Shown: positions 32,737 through 41,651, counted from the first letter of the stretch. The stretch: 64,000 bases of DNA from Phascolarctobacterium_A sp902463975 (GCF_902463975.1 NZ_CABQHJ010000008.1:9137-73136); one strand, 5' to 3'. Numbers and translations are program-made. The notes: a model not told the origin generated them from the letters alone.

Positions 32737-33255
32737 ATAAGTAAGGAAAGCTTGCGTATTAACGAAGAAATTCGTGCGCGTGAAGTGCGTGTTATTGCCA
32801 ATGGGGGCGAACAGCTTGGCATTATGTCCAGCCGTGACGCTCTGAAGCTTGCATTAGAAAATCATCTGGACTTAGTCGAAATTGCTCCGACAGCAAAACC
32901 GCCTGTGTGCCGGATTATGGATTATGGCAAGTATCGTTACGAGCAGCAAAAACGCGAAAAAGAAGCTCGTAAAAAGCAAAAGACCTTCGACATTAAAGAA
33001 GTTAAGCTGCGTCCCGGTATTGAGGACCACGACTTCAATGTTAAGTATAAGAATGCAGTACGTTTCCTGGAAGATGGCGATAAGGTAAAAGTTACCATCA
33101 TGTTCCGTGGCCGCGAACTGTCTCATCCTGAGCTTGGCGAGGTGCTGCTGAATCGTATGGCACAGCAGTTGAAAGAAATTGCCGTCGTAGAAAGAGTTCC
33201 AAAATTAGAAGGCAAAAACATGATTATGATTGTTGCGCCAAAACCTGCTAAATAA
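32737..33255 (+). CDS. infC: Translation initiation factor IF-3
   Basis: A 172-residue IF-3. N-terminal part: LRINEEIRAREVRVI; linker: KPPVCRIMDYGKYRYEQQKREKE (in pieces); C-terminal domain: EDHDFNVKYKNAVRFLEDGDKV in pieces. In this frame a TGA lies at 32728-32730, followed by ATT-GTT-ATA-AGT-AAG. ATA 32737, 8 bases after GGAGGT (32723-32728), best fits the homologous N-terminus (ISKE...). TTG 32752 would cut off conserved residues and lacks an SD. A rare initiator matches the known self-control of infC. Confidence 0.92.
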   Translation: MSKESLRINEEIRAREVRVIANGGEQLGIMSSRDALKLALENHLDLVEIAPTAKPPVCRIMDYGKYRYEQQKREKEARKKQKTFDIKEVKLRPGIEDHDFNVKYKNAVRFLEDGDKVKVTIMFRGRELSHPELGEVLLNRMAQQLKEIAVVERVPKLEGKNMIMIVAPKPAK

Positions 33256-33272
33256 TAGAGGAGGAAATCACA

Positions 33273-33470
33273 ATGCCGAAAATGAAAACCCGTAGAGCTG
33301 CTGCAAAGCGCTTCAAAAAAACCGCTTCTGGTGAATTCAAACATTTTAAAAACTTCAAGAGCCACATTCTCGAACATAAATCTCCTGCACGTAAGAGAAA
33401 CCTGCGCAAAGCTGCTCTGGTGCACAAGACTGACAAAGAGCATGTAGCAAAAATGCTCCCGTACGCATAA
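33273..33470 (+). CDS. rpmI: 50S ribosomal protein L35
   Basis: A 65-residue, very basic protein beginning MPKMKTRRAAAKRFKKT, the L35 signature. AGGAGG at 33260-33265. It follows infC by 17 bases, in the conserved infC-rpmI-rplT order. Confidence 0.97.
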   Translation: MPKMKTRRAAAKRFKKTASGEFKHFKNFKSHILEHKSPARKRNLRKAALVHKTDKEHVAKMLPYA

Positions 33471-33498
33471 TTAAGAGATTTAAAGGAGGATACTAACA

Positions 33499-33852
33499 AT
33501 GGCAAGAGTTAAAGTGGGCGTAACCGCTCATCGTCGTCATAAACACATTCTGAAACTGGCTAAAGGTTACTATGGTTCCCGCAGCAAACAATTCAAAAAA
33601 GCTAACGAGCTGGTAATGAAAGCTCTGTCCTATGCTCGTCGTGACCGTCGCGCTAAAAAACGCGAGTTCCGTCGTCTGTGGATTGCTCGTATCAACGCTG
33701 CTACCCGTGCTAACGGCCTGAGCTACAGCCGTTTCATCTGCGGCCTGACCAAAGCTGGCATCGAAATGAACCGCAAAGTTATGGCTGACATGGCTATCTA
33801 TGACTCTGCTGCTTTCGCTAAGCTGGTAGAAGCTGCTAAAGCTGCTCTGTAA
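33499..33852 (+). CDS. rplT: 50S ribosomal protein L20
   Basis: A 117-residue basic protein, MARVKVGVTAHRRHK at the start, and LWIARINAATRANGLSYS in the centre. It binds 23S rRNA early in assembly and is the usual repressor of this operon in Firmicutes. AAGGAGG precedes it at 33483-33489. Confidence 0.98.
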   Translation: MARVKVGVTAHRRHKHILKLAKGYYGSRSKQFKKANELVMKALSYARRDRRAKKREFRRLWIARINAATRANGLSYSRFICGLTKAGIEMNRKVMADMAIYDSAAFAKLVEAAKAAL

Positions 33853-33894
33853 GAGAAAAGTAAATACTGACTGGTGCGTAGGCGCTGGTCTGAG

Positions 33895-33929
33895 CCTGCT
33901 CCTGTGTGCGCACGGGAGCAGGTTTTTTT
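33895..33929 (+). terminator. Terminator after rplT
   Basis: CCTGCTCC.GTG pairs with CAC.GGAGCAGG, followed by seven T. Confidence 0.92.
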
Positions 33930-33953
33930 GTAATTTGTGAGGGGTTTAGTTTT

Positions 33954-34880
33954 ATGTTAGTAGTTTTAAGTAAAGCCCTGGCCTTTGTGTTCATCATACT
34001 TATAGGCTATATCTGCAAACGCCGCGGCTTTTTTTCACCGACCGATTATCAGGTCGTAAGCAAAATTGTTTTGAATATTACGTTGCCCTGTGCCGTAATC
34101 AACAGCTTTGCACATTTTGAGATGGATTATTCGCTAATCGCTGCCGTCTTTTTAGGCTTATTCGGCAATCTGATGATGCTTTTTGTATCTCTGATGCTGA
34201 CGCGCGGTGATACTCCGGCTACCAAGATTTTCTATATCTTCAGCCTTGCGGGTTATAATATAGGCTGCTTTACGCTGCCGTTTGCGCAGGCCTTTTTAAC
34301 ACCCTTTGCCGTAGTCGGTCTGTGTATGTTCGATGTGGGCAATTCGATTATGTGCACTGGTATGACCTACGCGCTGACGGCATCCTGCATCGGCTATGCG
34401 GACGGACGTAAGGACAAATTCAGCATGAAGAATATTGTGCAAAAGCTCCTGCATTCGGTGCCGTTTGTTGTTTATATCAGTATGTTGGTGCTGTCGCTGG
34501 CAGGCTTCCACTTTCCTAAGAGCGTGTATACGTTTACAGAGATTGTGGGCACAGGCAACCCGTTTTTGAGTATGCTGATGATTGGTATGATGTTTGAACT
34601 CAAGCTGGATAAGCAGGCAATGGGCTACGTCAAGGAGCTGTTCAGCGTGCGTTATGCAATAGCGCTCTTGTGCGCCGCTGCTTTTATTTATCTGGCGCCT
34701 TTCAAGCAGGAGATAAATTATGTGATTGCGCTGGCGTTTATGGCACCCTGCACGATTATCGGCCCGATTTTTGTAGAGAAGTTGGGAGCAAATGTACAGC
34801 TGGCCAGCCTGTTCAATTCATTGACGATTATAACCAGCGTCGTTCTTTTTACAGCCTTTTTCATTATTATCAATGGCTGA
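33954..34880 (+). CDS. AEC family transporter (auxin efflux carrier-like)
   Basis: A 308-residue inner-membrane protein with about ten hydrophobic segments in two five-helix halves. First half: ALAFVFIILIGYICKRRGFF, then KIVLNITLPCAVINSFA. Second half: FVVYISMLVLSLAGF, then LAFMAPCTIIGPIF. The family exports organic acids such as malate, but the substrate here is unknown. ATG 33954 is used; the open frame to 33906 runs back into the rplT terminator and is not supported. Confidence 0.88.
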   Translation: MLVVLSKALAFVFIILIGYICKRRGFFSPTDYQVVSKIVLNITLPCAVINSFAHFEMDYSLIAAVFLGLFGNLMMLFVSLMLTRGDTPATKIFYIFSLAGYNIGCFTLPFAQAFLTPFAVVGLCMFDVGNSIMCTGMTYALTASCIGYADGRKDKFSMKNIVQKLLHSVPFVVYISMLVLSLAGFHFPKSVYTFTEIVGTGNPFLSMLMIGMMFELKLDKQAMGYVKELFSVRYAIALLCAAAFIYLAPFKQEINYVIALAFMAPCTIIGPIFVEKLGANVQLASLFNSLTIITSVVLFTAFFIIING

Positions 34881-34951
34881 TTGACGCTGGCTGGAATATA
34901 TTAGTATAATAGTAGCAAAAGTAATTTAGTTGCATATAGAGGAGAAACGTG

Positions 34952-35737
34952 ATGGAACTTACCGGATTGCAAAACCCAATGGTGAAGGCTGCAGCGGAGC
35001 TGAAGCAGAAGAAATATCGTCAGCAGCAGGGACTGTTTCTGGCGGAGGGCCTGCGTACTGTGGAAGAGGCAGTGCGTTACGGCGCCGTGCAGAGCATTTT
35101 TTATACTGCGATTGAGGATGACCGTACCCGCGCTGTACTGGAGGAGGCTGCGGCTAAGCAGATAAAGCTTGTCTGCGTGAGCGATAAGGTACTGAAAAAA
35201 ATTGCTGATACCGAAACACCGCAGGGCATTATTGCCGTATGTGAAATGCGAAGTAGGCGTTTGGAGGATTTTCTGGCATCCGGCAAAATGCTGCTGGTTC
35301 TGGACAGGGTTACCGACCCGGGAAATATCGGCACCATGCTGCGTACTGCGGATGCGGCCGGTGTAGGTGGCTTGCTGCTTTTGCAGGGCTGCGCTGATAT
35401 TTATGCGCCGAAAACAGTGCGTGCTTCCATGGGCTCGCTGTTCCACCTGCCGGTGCTGAGTGGCCTTGGCGAGGAGCTGTTGGTGCAGGCAGCACGTAAG
35501 GCAGGATATGAGCTGCTGGTTACCTGCCTGGACGGCGCGGATAATTTGTACAAGGCGGATTTACAGGGACGCCTGGCTTTTGTTATGGGTAACGAGGCCA
35601 ACGGCGTGAGTCCTGCTTTGCTGGCGGCAGCAGACAAGCGCGTCTTTATTCCGATGCAGGGACGTGCGGAATCGCTGAACGTGGCGATGGCGGCCGGCAT
35701 TGTGATGTTTGAGGCATTGCGTCAAAAGCTCAAATAA
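34952..35737 (+). CDS. SpoU/TrmH-family RNA 2'-O-methyltransferase
   Basis: A 261-residue protein. The N-terminal substrate domain (MELTGLQNPMVKAAAEL; FLAEGLRTVEEAV) is followed by a SPOUT knot: LVLDRVTDPGNIGTMLRTADA, FVMGNEANGVSP and PMQGRAESLNVAMAAGIVMFEA (in pieces). It is like 23S rRNA methyltransferases of the RlmB/TsnR kind; the exact site is not predictable. ATG 34952 is 8 bases after GAGGAG; GTG 34949 is an alternative. Confidence 0.88.
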   Translation: MELTGLQNPMVKAAAELKQKKYRQQQGLFLAEGLRTVEEAVRYGAVQSIFYTAIEDDRTRAVLEEAAAKQIKLVCVSDKVLKKIADTETPQGIIAVCEMRSRRLEDFLASGKMLLVLDRVTDPGNIGTMLRTADAAGVGGLLLLQGCADIYAPKTVRASMGSLFHLPVLSGLGEELLVQAARKAGYELLVTCLDGADNLYKADLQGRLAFVMGNEANGVSPALLAAADKRVFIPMQGRAESLNVAMAAGIVMFEALRQKLK

Positions 35738-35752
35738 TTTTTTAGTTTTTGC

Positions 35753-35781
35753 TTGACAAAAACATCTCGCTGTAATATAAT
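35753..35781 (+). promoter_or_regulatory. Promoter of the tRNA cluster
   Basis: TTGACA (35753-35758) and TATAAT (35776-35781) with 17-base spacing, 16 bases before tRNA-Tyr. Confidence 0.88.
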
Positions 35782-35796
35782 ATCTATGTTGCCTAT

Positions 35797-35881
35797 GGAT
35801 GGGTTCCCGAGTGGTTAAAGGGAGCAGACTGTAAATCTGCCGCGTTTCGCTTCGTTGGTTCGAATCCAACCCCATCCACCA
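35797..35881 (+). tRNA. tRNA-Tyr (GTA)
   Basis: 85 bases, acceptor GGATGGG/CCCATCC with encoded CCA, anticodon loop CTGTAAA (GTA) on GCAGA/TCTGC, long variable arm (class II), and T-arm GGTTCGAATCC. Confidence 0.96.
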
Positions 35882-35889
35882 ACTTTCAT

Positions 35890-35965
<76 letters not shown>

Positions 35966-35975
35966 ACTAAATATT

Positions 35976-36051
35976 GCTGATGTAGCTCAGTCGGCAGAGC
36001 GTATCCTTGGTAAGGATAAGGTCACCAGTTCAATCCTGGTCATCAGCTCCA
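35976..36051 (+). tRNA. tRNA-Thr (GGT)
   Basis: 76 bases, acceptor GCTGATG/CATCAGC with encoded CCA, anticodon loop TTGGTAA (GGT) on TATCC/GGATA, T-arm CCAGTTCAATCCTGG. Confidence 0.94.
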
Positions 36052-36054
36052 AAT

Positions 36055-36131
36055 GGCGGCGTAGCTCAGTTGGCTAGAGCATGCGGTTCATACCCGCAGT
36101 GTCCGCGGTTCGAATCCGTGCGCCGCCACCA
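36055..36131 (+). tRNA. tRNA-Met (CAT), elongator
   Basis: 77 bases, fully paired acceptor GGCGGCG/CGCCGCC with CCA, anticodon loop TTCATAC on TGCGG/CCGCA. A CAT anticodon could also be Ile2 after modification; the body looks more like elongator Met, but this cannot be settled by eye. Confidence 0.9.
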
Positions 36132-36142
36132 ACTGCAATTTG

Positions 36143-36171
36143 AGACTTCCAAGAAATTGGGAGTCTTTTTT
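36143..36171 (+). terminator. Terminator after the tRNA cluster
   Basis: AGACTTCC pairs with GGGAGTCT (one bulge), followed by TTTTTT. About 115 bases follow with no feature seen before the next promoter. Confidence 0.75.
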
Positions 36172-36287
36172 GTTGCTTGCAACAAAAAAGCTTGCTGTAA
36201 ATATCCACTTTTCTCAAACGTAGTATTTCAGCATATGTTTTATGAATTTTTCTATAGAAGTAAATCTTAATATTTTTCAAACTTTTC

Positions 36288-36383
36288 TTGACTAGATAGT
36301 TTTTGAATGATATACTTGTAAACAGCATCGATTCCGAAAACGGATAATAACACAAATAATTTATATGTCTGAATAGACATATA
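36288..36383 (+). promoter_or_regulatory. Promoter and palindrome upstream of the heme receptor gene
   Basis: TTGACT (36288-36293) and TATACT (36311-36316) have 17-base spacing. About 46 bases further on is a perfect palindrome TATATGTCT-GAAT-AGACATATA (36362-36383) in the leader. It could be an operator or an RNA hairpin. No clear Fur-box consensus was found, so iron control is not shown. Confidence 0.6.
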
Positions 36384-36468
36384 TTAAAGTGACTGGTTTT
36401 AGCTATGGCGGACTTTGCCGAATTTTAATCTGTTATAGCTGTGATTGGTATATATTTTAAGGAGTGGT

Positions 36469-38586
36469 ATGAGTATGCAGAAAAAAGAACTATCTAAGTT
36501 AGTCCTGACAACCCTGTTAACTGGCGGTGTACTGTGGGGGGGGACAGCACTTGCTGCTGAAGAGAACTTACAAGAATTTTCTTTAGACACTATGGTTGTT
36601 ACCGCAACCAGAACGGCGATGACCGTTAAGGAAACCCCTTCTACCGTAGAGATTGTTGACAGCAAAAAGCTGGAGCAGACACAGGCTAAAACCTTGCATG
36701 ATGCTTTAAAGGGCGCTTTAGGCGTTAATGTATTCAACGATTTCCAGGGACGCAGCAATGTCAGCATCCGCGGCAGTGAATCCCGTCACGTATTGATTAT
36801 GGTTGACGGCAAGCGTTTAGGCGGCGAGGCTGCTTACAACTCTGCCAATGCCTGGGACGTAGACCGTATCCGTATGGAGGATGTTGAAAGAGTAGAAATC
36901 ATCCGCGGACCTGCAGGCGCACTGTATGGCAGTGATGCTATGGGTGGTGTAATTAACGTTATTACCAAAACTCCGGATAAGACAACTGCTGACATTAATT
37001 ATGAATATGGCTGGTATGAGGACGGCAAGGGCGCAGGCTATAAAGGAAACCTGTATCTGCAAGGCGCTGAAGGCCGCTATTCCTATAAAATCAACGCTGG
37101 TCTGAATAAAAACAGACCTTATTTAGATCCTAAAGGCAGCGGAGATTCCATGAACTTTTATGGCAAGCAGCAACCGCTTTCTTTGAATGTAGGCTACAAG
37201 TTCGATAATGGCAATGAATTAAGTATAGACTTCAGCAAGATTAAAGAGAACAATCAAAAATCTACTACCAGCACAACTGTTATGGTGCCCGGTAAGGTAT
37301 GGCAGGACAAGGTACAGACAATTTATAACGATAATAAGCGTACTGACTATGCTATTACTTATAAGGGCTCCGATGATAAGCAGGACTGGATGTTCAGAGC
37401 TTATAAATCAGTATTCGATAAGCACTATAAGAACCAGAACAATACCCGCATGACGATGATGGGACGCCCTCAAGGTTGGAAGTTGCAGGATCCGAAGGTT
37501 GATACTGTTAAACGTACTCTGAGCGTTATTGAAGGCAAGGATACCTTCAACCTGAGCGATAAGAACAAGCTGACTGCCGGTTTCGAATATCGTAAGGATC
37601 AGAGCGAAGGCACCCGCTTAAAGAAACCGAGTACCTCTTTGAACGGTGCAGATGCTCATGCAGCTTTTGACAAGGCTGATATCAACTATCTGGCAGCATA
37701 TGTTCAGGATGAATTCAGACCTGATGATAAATGGCTGATTATTCCTTCCGTACGTTTTGACCACAGTGATCAGTTCAGCAACAAGCTGACCAGTAACCTG
37801 GCTGCAACCTATAATGCTGCCGATGATGTTCGTATTAAGGCTGTAGTAGGTCAGGGCTATAAAACTCCGACTGTAAACGACTTGTACATTTTCTGGGAAA
37901 TGTATGCCGCAAATCCGGGTGGTAAAGGCCAATTCTATGTTGGTAACCCTGATCTGAAACCGGAAAAATCCTTAAGCTATGAATTATCTGTTGAAAAGGA
38001 CTGGGGCGACAGATCTACCGTCCATCTGGGAGTATTTAGAAATGAAGTTAAAGATTTGATCAGCACCTATTGGACCGGTAAGCTGACCGATGATGATCCA
38101 GATTTGTATCCCGGCGTTAAAGGCGATATGATTATGGCTTATGAAAATATTCCGGAAGCAACTCTGCAGGGCGTAGAGCTGTACGGTTCTCACAGACTGG
38201 GCAAGAATATTTATCTGAATGCCGGCTACACCTTCCTGGATGCTAAAGACAAAACCGCGGGAACTCGTCTGAAGGACAGAGCTAAGCATCAGGTAACCTT
38301 CGGGGTTTCCTATCAGCCGGAAAATATTTATGCTTGGGACCTGAGCTTTGACCTTGTATCTAACATCGGCTACTACTTCAATAATGGCGATAAGAGCACC
38401 ATGGGCAACTTTGTTTACGAAACCAAGGACTTCACTATTGCTAACATCATGGCTTCCAGACATCTCAACAAGGATACCAAGATTTATCTGGGCATTGACA
38501 ACATCAGCAATCACCAGAACTTTGGTCCGTATTCTGACGGCAATCTCGGTCGCTTGTACAGAGTTGGTATGGAATATAAATTCTAA
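36469..38586 (+). CDS. TonB-dependent outer-membrane receptor, probable heme/hemoprotein receptor
   Basis: A 705-residue receptor with a signal peptide (to about ALAAEE, residue 32). TonB box-like DTMVVTATR is followed by a plug domain (VRIRG-type SNVSIRGSESRHVLIMVDG in pieces, EIIRGPAGALYGSDAMGGVINVITK in pieces). The beta-barrel ends in an aromatic residue (GRLYRVGMEYKF). The start is ATG 36469 or 36475 after AAGGAG. It is followed by a binding lipoprotein, a ChuW/HutW-like enzyme and a flavodoxin, which suggests heme as ligand (inference). Its presence implies an outer membrane. Confidence 0.9.
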   Translation: MSMQKKELSKLVLTTLLTGGVLWGGTALAAEENLQEFSLDTMVVTATRTAMTVKETPSTVEIVDSKKLEQTQAKTLHDALKGALGVNVFNDFQGRSNVSIRGSESRHVLIMVDGKRLGGEAAYNSANAWDVDRIRMEDVERVEIIRGPAGALYGSDAMGGVINVITKTPDKTTADINYEYGWYEDGKGAGYKGNLYLQGAEGRYSYKINAGLNKNRPYLDPKGSGDSMNFYGKQQPLSLNVGYKFDNGNELSIDFSKIKENNQKSTTSTTVMVPGKVWQDKVQTIYNDNKRTDYAITYKGSDDKQDWMFRAYKSVFDKHYKNQNNTRMTMMGRPQGWKLQDPKVDTVKRTLSVIEGKDTFNLSDKNKLTAGFEYRKDQSEGTRLKKPSTSLNGADAHAAFDKADINYLAAYVQDEFRPDDKWLIIPSVRFDHSDQFSNKLTSNLAATYNAADDVRIKAVVGQGYKTPTVNDLYIFWEMYAANPGGKGQFYVGNPDLKPEKSLSYELSVEKDWGDRSTVHLGVFRNEVKDLISTYWTGKLTDDDPDLYPGVKGDMIMAYENIPEATLQGVELYGSHRLGKNIYLNAGYTFLDAKDKTAGTRLKDRAKHQVTFGVSYQPENIYAWDLSFDLVSNIGYYFNNGDKSTMGNFVYETKDFTIANIMASRHLNKDTKIYLGIDNISNHQNFGPYSDGNLGRLYRVGMEYKF

Positions 38587-38613
38587 ACATAGCGGTAAAG
38601 TAAAAGAACAAAT

Positions 38614-38640
38614 AAAGCAGGCCCGATGGCCTGCTTTGTT
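38614..38640 (+). terminator. Terminator after the receptor gene
   Basis: AAAGCAGGCC pairs with GGCCTGCTTT around CGAT, then TGTTTG. It may be partial, letting some transcription reach the next genes. Confidence 0.75.
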
Positions 38641-38659
38641 TGCCTAACGAGGAAGTATT

Positions 38660-39622
38660 ATGCGAAAAATTTTCAGTTTCATTTTAACGGTTCTTGTGGT
38701 ATGCTTATGTATAAGTGGTTGCTCTCCGCTAACCGGCAGTTCCGGTTCGGGCAGCGCAGTAAAAATTACCGATGATAACCAGCGTATTGTTACTATCAAG
38801 AAGGTTCCGGAAAGAATCGTTGTTCTGTCCCCGTCCTTCCTGGAGCTGGTGCAGGCAGTAGATGGCAAGGTTGTCGGCCGTGCCAAAACACAGGTAGGCA
38901 AGGTGCCCGCTTTTGCCAAGGATGCTGCCGAGGTAGGCTTTATCTTTAATATCAATGTAGAAAAAATCGTGGAGCTGAAGCCTGATCTGGTAATTGCTTA
39001 CAAGGGCATGCACGAGCGTTATCTGCATACATTGGAATCCAACAATATTCCAGTTGTTGTGCTGAATCTGAAATCCTATGAGGATGTTAAGCACAGCATG
39101 CTCACCATTGGCAAAATAATGCGTAAGGATGATAAGGCGCAGAAGGTTGTGGCAAATCTCGATAAGGATATCAATGCTACAGTAAGCAAGCTGCCTAAAA
39201 GCGAGCGTAGCGTAGCGATTCTGCACACCACCAGCATGGGCATCACCATGGAAAAGGAAACCAGTATTGCCGGCTGCTGTGCCAAAATGCTTAAATTACG
39301 CAACGTAGTACAGGGCGAAACCAAGCCTGTCAGCGGACCGATGGGAACTCAGCCTGACAAGGCTCCCTACAGCTTAGAGGATTTGCTGGAGAAAAATCCG
39401 CAGGTAATTTTTATCACCTCTATGGGTGCGCCCAGAGATAGTGATGGCAATCCTAAGCTGGAGATTATGAGCAACCCGGCGTGGAATTCCATCGATGCGG
39501 TAAAAAATAAGCAGGTATTTTTCCTGCCGGACGATTTGTTCCTGCTCAATCCTGGCTTGGAATATCCTAAGGCAGTACGCTACATGGCAGCAAAAATGTA
39601 TCCTGATGCAGTAAAGGAGTAG
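38660..39622 (+). CDS. Periplasmic binding lipoprotein, BtuF/HmuT-type
   Basis: A 320-residue lipoprotein with lipobox LCISGC (Cys about 21) and a cluster III periplasmic-binding fold: VPERIVVLSPSFLELV, then KPDLVIAYKGMHERY, and a long connecting helix. Such proteins bind heme, siderophores or B12. The neighbours point to heme, but B12 cannot be excluded. No permease or ATPase gene lies nearby, so it must use a transporter encoded elsewhere. The next gene begins 4 bases after its stop. Confidence 0.85.
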   Translation: MRKIFSFILTVLVVCLCISGCSPLTGSSGSGSAVKITDDNQRIVTIKKVPERIVVLSPSFLELVQAVDGKVVGRAKTQVGKVPAFAKDAAEVGFIFNINVEKIVELKPDLVIAYKGMHERYLHTLESNNIPVVVLNLKSYEDVKHSMLTIGKIMRKDDKAQKVVANLDKDINATVSKLPKSERSVAILHTTSMGITMEKETSIAGCCAKMLKLRNVVQGETKPVSGPMGTQPDKAPYSLEDLLEKNPQVIFITSMGAPRDSDGNPKLEIMSNPAWNSIDAVKNKQVFFLPDDLFLLNPGLEYPKAVRYMAAKMYPDAVKE

Positions 39623-39626
39623 GCTG

Positions 39627-41039
39627 ATGATTGATTATGCAAAAAATATTCAGGCGTTTTATGAGCGCGATGATTATAAGGCTCTTGCCGGCCAATCGGG
39701 GGCAACTGCTGTTGAAGCAAGCTTCAAAGATCTGACCTATGTTCCGCGCAAGACCAAACCACTGCCGGGGATGATGGCGGGGACGATGCTGCAGGAGTTT
39801 GCTTTGCAGCCGCAGCAGCCGACGGCGCTGTATCTGCATATTCCGTTCTGCAATCTGCGCTGCTCCTACTGCAGCTTTTACCGCAATCCCTTTGAGGCAG
39901 AGCAGGTGGAAGAATATGTGCAGGCGCTTTTGGCAGAGCTTGATTTTCTGCAGCAGCAGGGTGTTTTTGCCAAGCAAAGAACGGAAGCGGTTTTCTTTGG
40001 CGGCGGCACGCCTTCGGTGCTCAATCCGGCGCAGATAAGTGCGCTGTTGAACAAGATTCACAGCGTAGCAAAGCTGGCGGACGATTGCGAGATAACCTTT
40101 GAAAGCAGTATCTATGATTTGTCAGCGGAGAAGCTGGATGCCTGCATTGCCGGCGGCATTAACCGCTTCAGCTTCGGCGTACAGGCCTTTGATACGCATT
40201 TGCGCCGCTCCTTAGGCAGGCTTAATGCGAAGGAAGAGGTAACGGCCAAGCTCGAAGAGGTGGCAGCCAAAGGCGTCAAGGTTATTATCGATCTGATTTA
40301 TGGCTTGAACGGCCAGACGCAGGCAATGCTGCTGGACGATATCAGAACGGCGCTGGCCTGCGGCGTGAGCGGCATGGATTTGTACAAGCTGCAGATTATG
40401 CCTAAATCTCCCTTAGGTCAGGCGATTGCCAAGGGGAATATCAAGTATGAATATAACGACAGAATGCTGGCGGAAATGTTCGTTGCGGCTGATGCGCTGC
40501 TCGCAGAGCAGGGGGCCAGGGCGCTGAGCTGCTGCCATTGGGCAATGCGCGAGGATGAACGCAGCGGCTACAATACGCTGGTGAAGAGCGGTGCGAACAT
40601 CATTACCTGCGGTGCGGCCTGCGGCGGTCACATGGGAATGTACAATTATATGAAGACTATGGACCGAAGCGACTATGTAAAAAAGGCTATGTCCGGACAG
40701 TACGCTGTCATGGGCATGGGCAAGCATAACGAAAACTATCTGCTGCTGGAAAAGCTTTCAGGACAGTGTGATTCCGGCAGGCTTGATTTTGCTTTGCTGC
40801 AGCGCTACAGCGATGCGGATTGGGAAAGCTTGTTTGCGCCGCTGCTGGAGCAGTGGGAGCTTTTAGGTTTGCTTTACGTTGTGGACGGCAAGTATTATTT
40901 TACGGCGAAGGGCAAATATTACTATCGTCAGATGGACAGAGTGCTGCTGACAGCTGCGGAATGCGCGCTTTACGGCAAACCGGGACTGATGGAGCAGGCA
41001 GGCCAGAAGATGATGGGTATTATGAAGAATATGAAATAA
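39627..41039 (+). CDS. ChuW/HutW-like radical SAM enzyme (anaerobic heme degradation)
   Basis: A 470-residue radical SAM protein. Cluster motif YLHIPFCNLRCSYCSFY (Cx3Cx2C) near residue 75, then FFGGGTPSVL, INRFSFGVQAFD and IDLIYGLNGQT. The long N-terminal extension before the motif and the C-terminal part differ from HemW at 26304 and fit the ChuW/HutW/HmuW group, which opens heme to anaerobilin without oxygen. Its place between a heme-type binding protein and a flavodoxin, the expected electron donor, supports this. Direct proof is absent. Confidence 0.82.
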   Translation: MIDYAKNIQAFYERDDYKALAGQSGATAVEASFKDLTYVPRKTKPLPGMMAGTMLQEFALQPQQPTALYLHIPFCNLRCSYCSFYRNPFEAEQVEEYVQALLAELDFLQQQGVFAKQRTEAVFFGGGTPSVLNPAQISALLNKIHSVAKLADDCEITFESSIYDLSAEKLDACIAGGINRFSFGVQAFDTHLRRSLGRLNAKEEVTAKLEEVAAKGVKVIIDLIYGLNGQTQAMLLDDIRTALACGVSGMDLYKLQIMPKSPLGQAIAKGNIKYEYNDRMLAEMFVAADALLAEQGARALSCCHWAMREDERSGYNTLVKSGANIITCGAACGGHMGMYNYMKTMDRSDYVKKAMSGQYAVMGMGKHNENYLLLEKLSGQCDSGRLDFALLQRYSDADWESLFAPLLEQWELLGLLYVVDGKYYFTAKGKYYYRQMDRVLLTAAECALYGKPGLMEQAGQKMMGIMKNMK

Positions 41040-41055
41040 AAAGGAGTGTACTACG

Positions 41056-41586
41056 ATGCAGGACATTTTAATCGTTTATGACAGCAAAACCGGTAATACG
41101 GAAAAGGTTGCCAAGGCTTTGGCCGAGGCTGCAGGCGAACGCTGCGTGCTGGCGCAGGTTGACGCTGCTCCGGCTGCGGATGACTTCGCTGTTGTTGTAG
41201 CAGGCTACTGGGTTGATAAGGGAGCACCGAATGCGAAGATGAAAAAATATTTGGAGAATTTGCACGGTAAAAAGGTAGTGCTGTTCCAAACCTTGGGCGC
41301 AGACCCGGCGAGCGACCACGCTGTAAGCTCACTGGTAAATGCAGGCGTATTAATGAACAAGGACTGCAAGGTACTGGGTACTTTATCTATTCGCGGTGCG
41401 ATTGACCCGGCGCTGATTGCCATGATGCGCAAGATGCCGGCAGGCAGTCCGCATAGCCCCAGCCCCGAGAGCGAGGCTCGTTGGGCTGCGGCTGCAAGCC
41501 ATCCGGATGCAGAGGATCTGGTGAAGGCCAAGAGCTTTATGCAGGGATTTTTGGCTATGTATGACAAGTTTTTGAAGATGATGTAA
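41056..41586 (+). CDS. Flavodoxin family protein of the heme cluster
   Basis: A 176-residue flavodoxin-like protein. The phosphate loop SKTGNTEKVA lies at residues 9-18, and the GYWVDKGAPN loop near 50 contacts the flavin. The C-terminal 50 residues are extra compared with minimal flavodoxins. It starts 16 bases after the radical SAM gene with AAGGAG. Likely role: electron supply to the heme-opening enzyme or reduction of its product, as for HmuF in fusobacteria (inference). Confidence 0.82.
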   Translation: MQDILIVYDSKTGNTEKVAKALAEAAGERCVLAQVDAAPAADDFAVVVAGYWVDKGAPNAKMKKYLENLHGKKVVLFQTLGADPASDHAVSSLVNAGVLMNKDCKVLGTLSIRGAIDPALIAMMRKMPAGSPHSPSPESEARWAAAASHPDAEDLVKAKSFMQGFLAMYDKFLKMM

Positions 41587-41651
41587 GCTTAGGACTGCTG
41601 CTAAGAAAGCTCTTGCTCCTGCGTAAAATAATTTATACTGAAAAAATTAAT

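Noticed and set aside
36362..36383. Fur box upstream of the TonB receptor
   Set aside because: The palindrome TATATGTCT-GAAT-AGACATATA does not match the GATAATGATAATCATTATC-type pattern. Iron control is not claimed.
39627..41039. Second HemN/coproporphyrinogen dehydrogenase
   Set aside because: The long N-terminal extension and the binding protein and flavodoxin neighbours fit ChuW/HutW better than HemN. No other heme synthesis gene is nearby.
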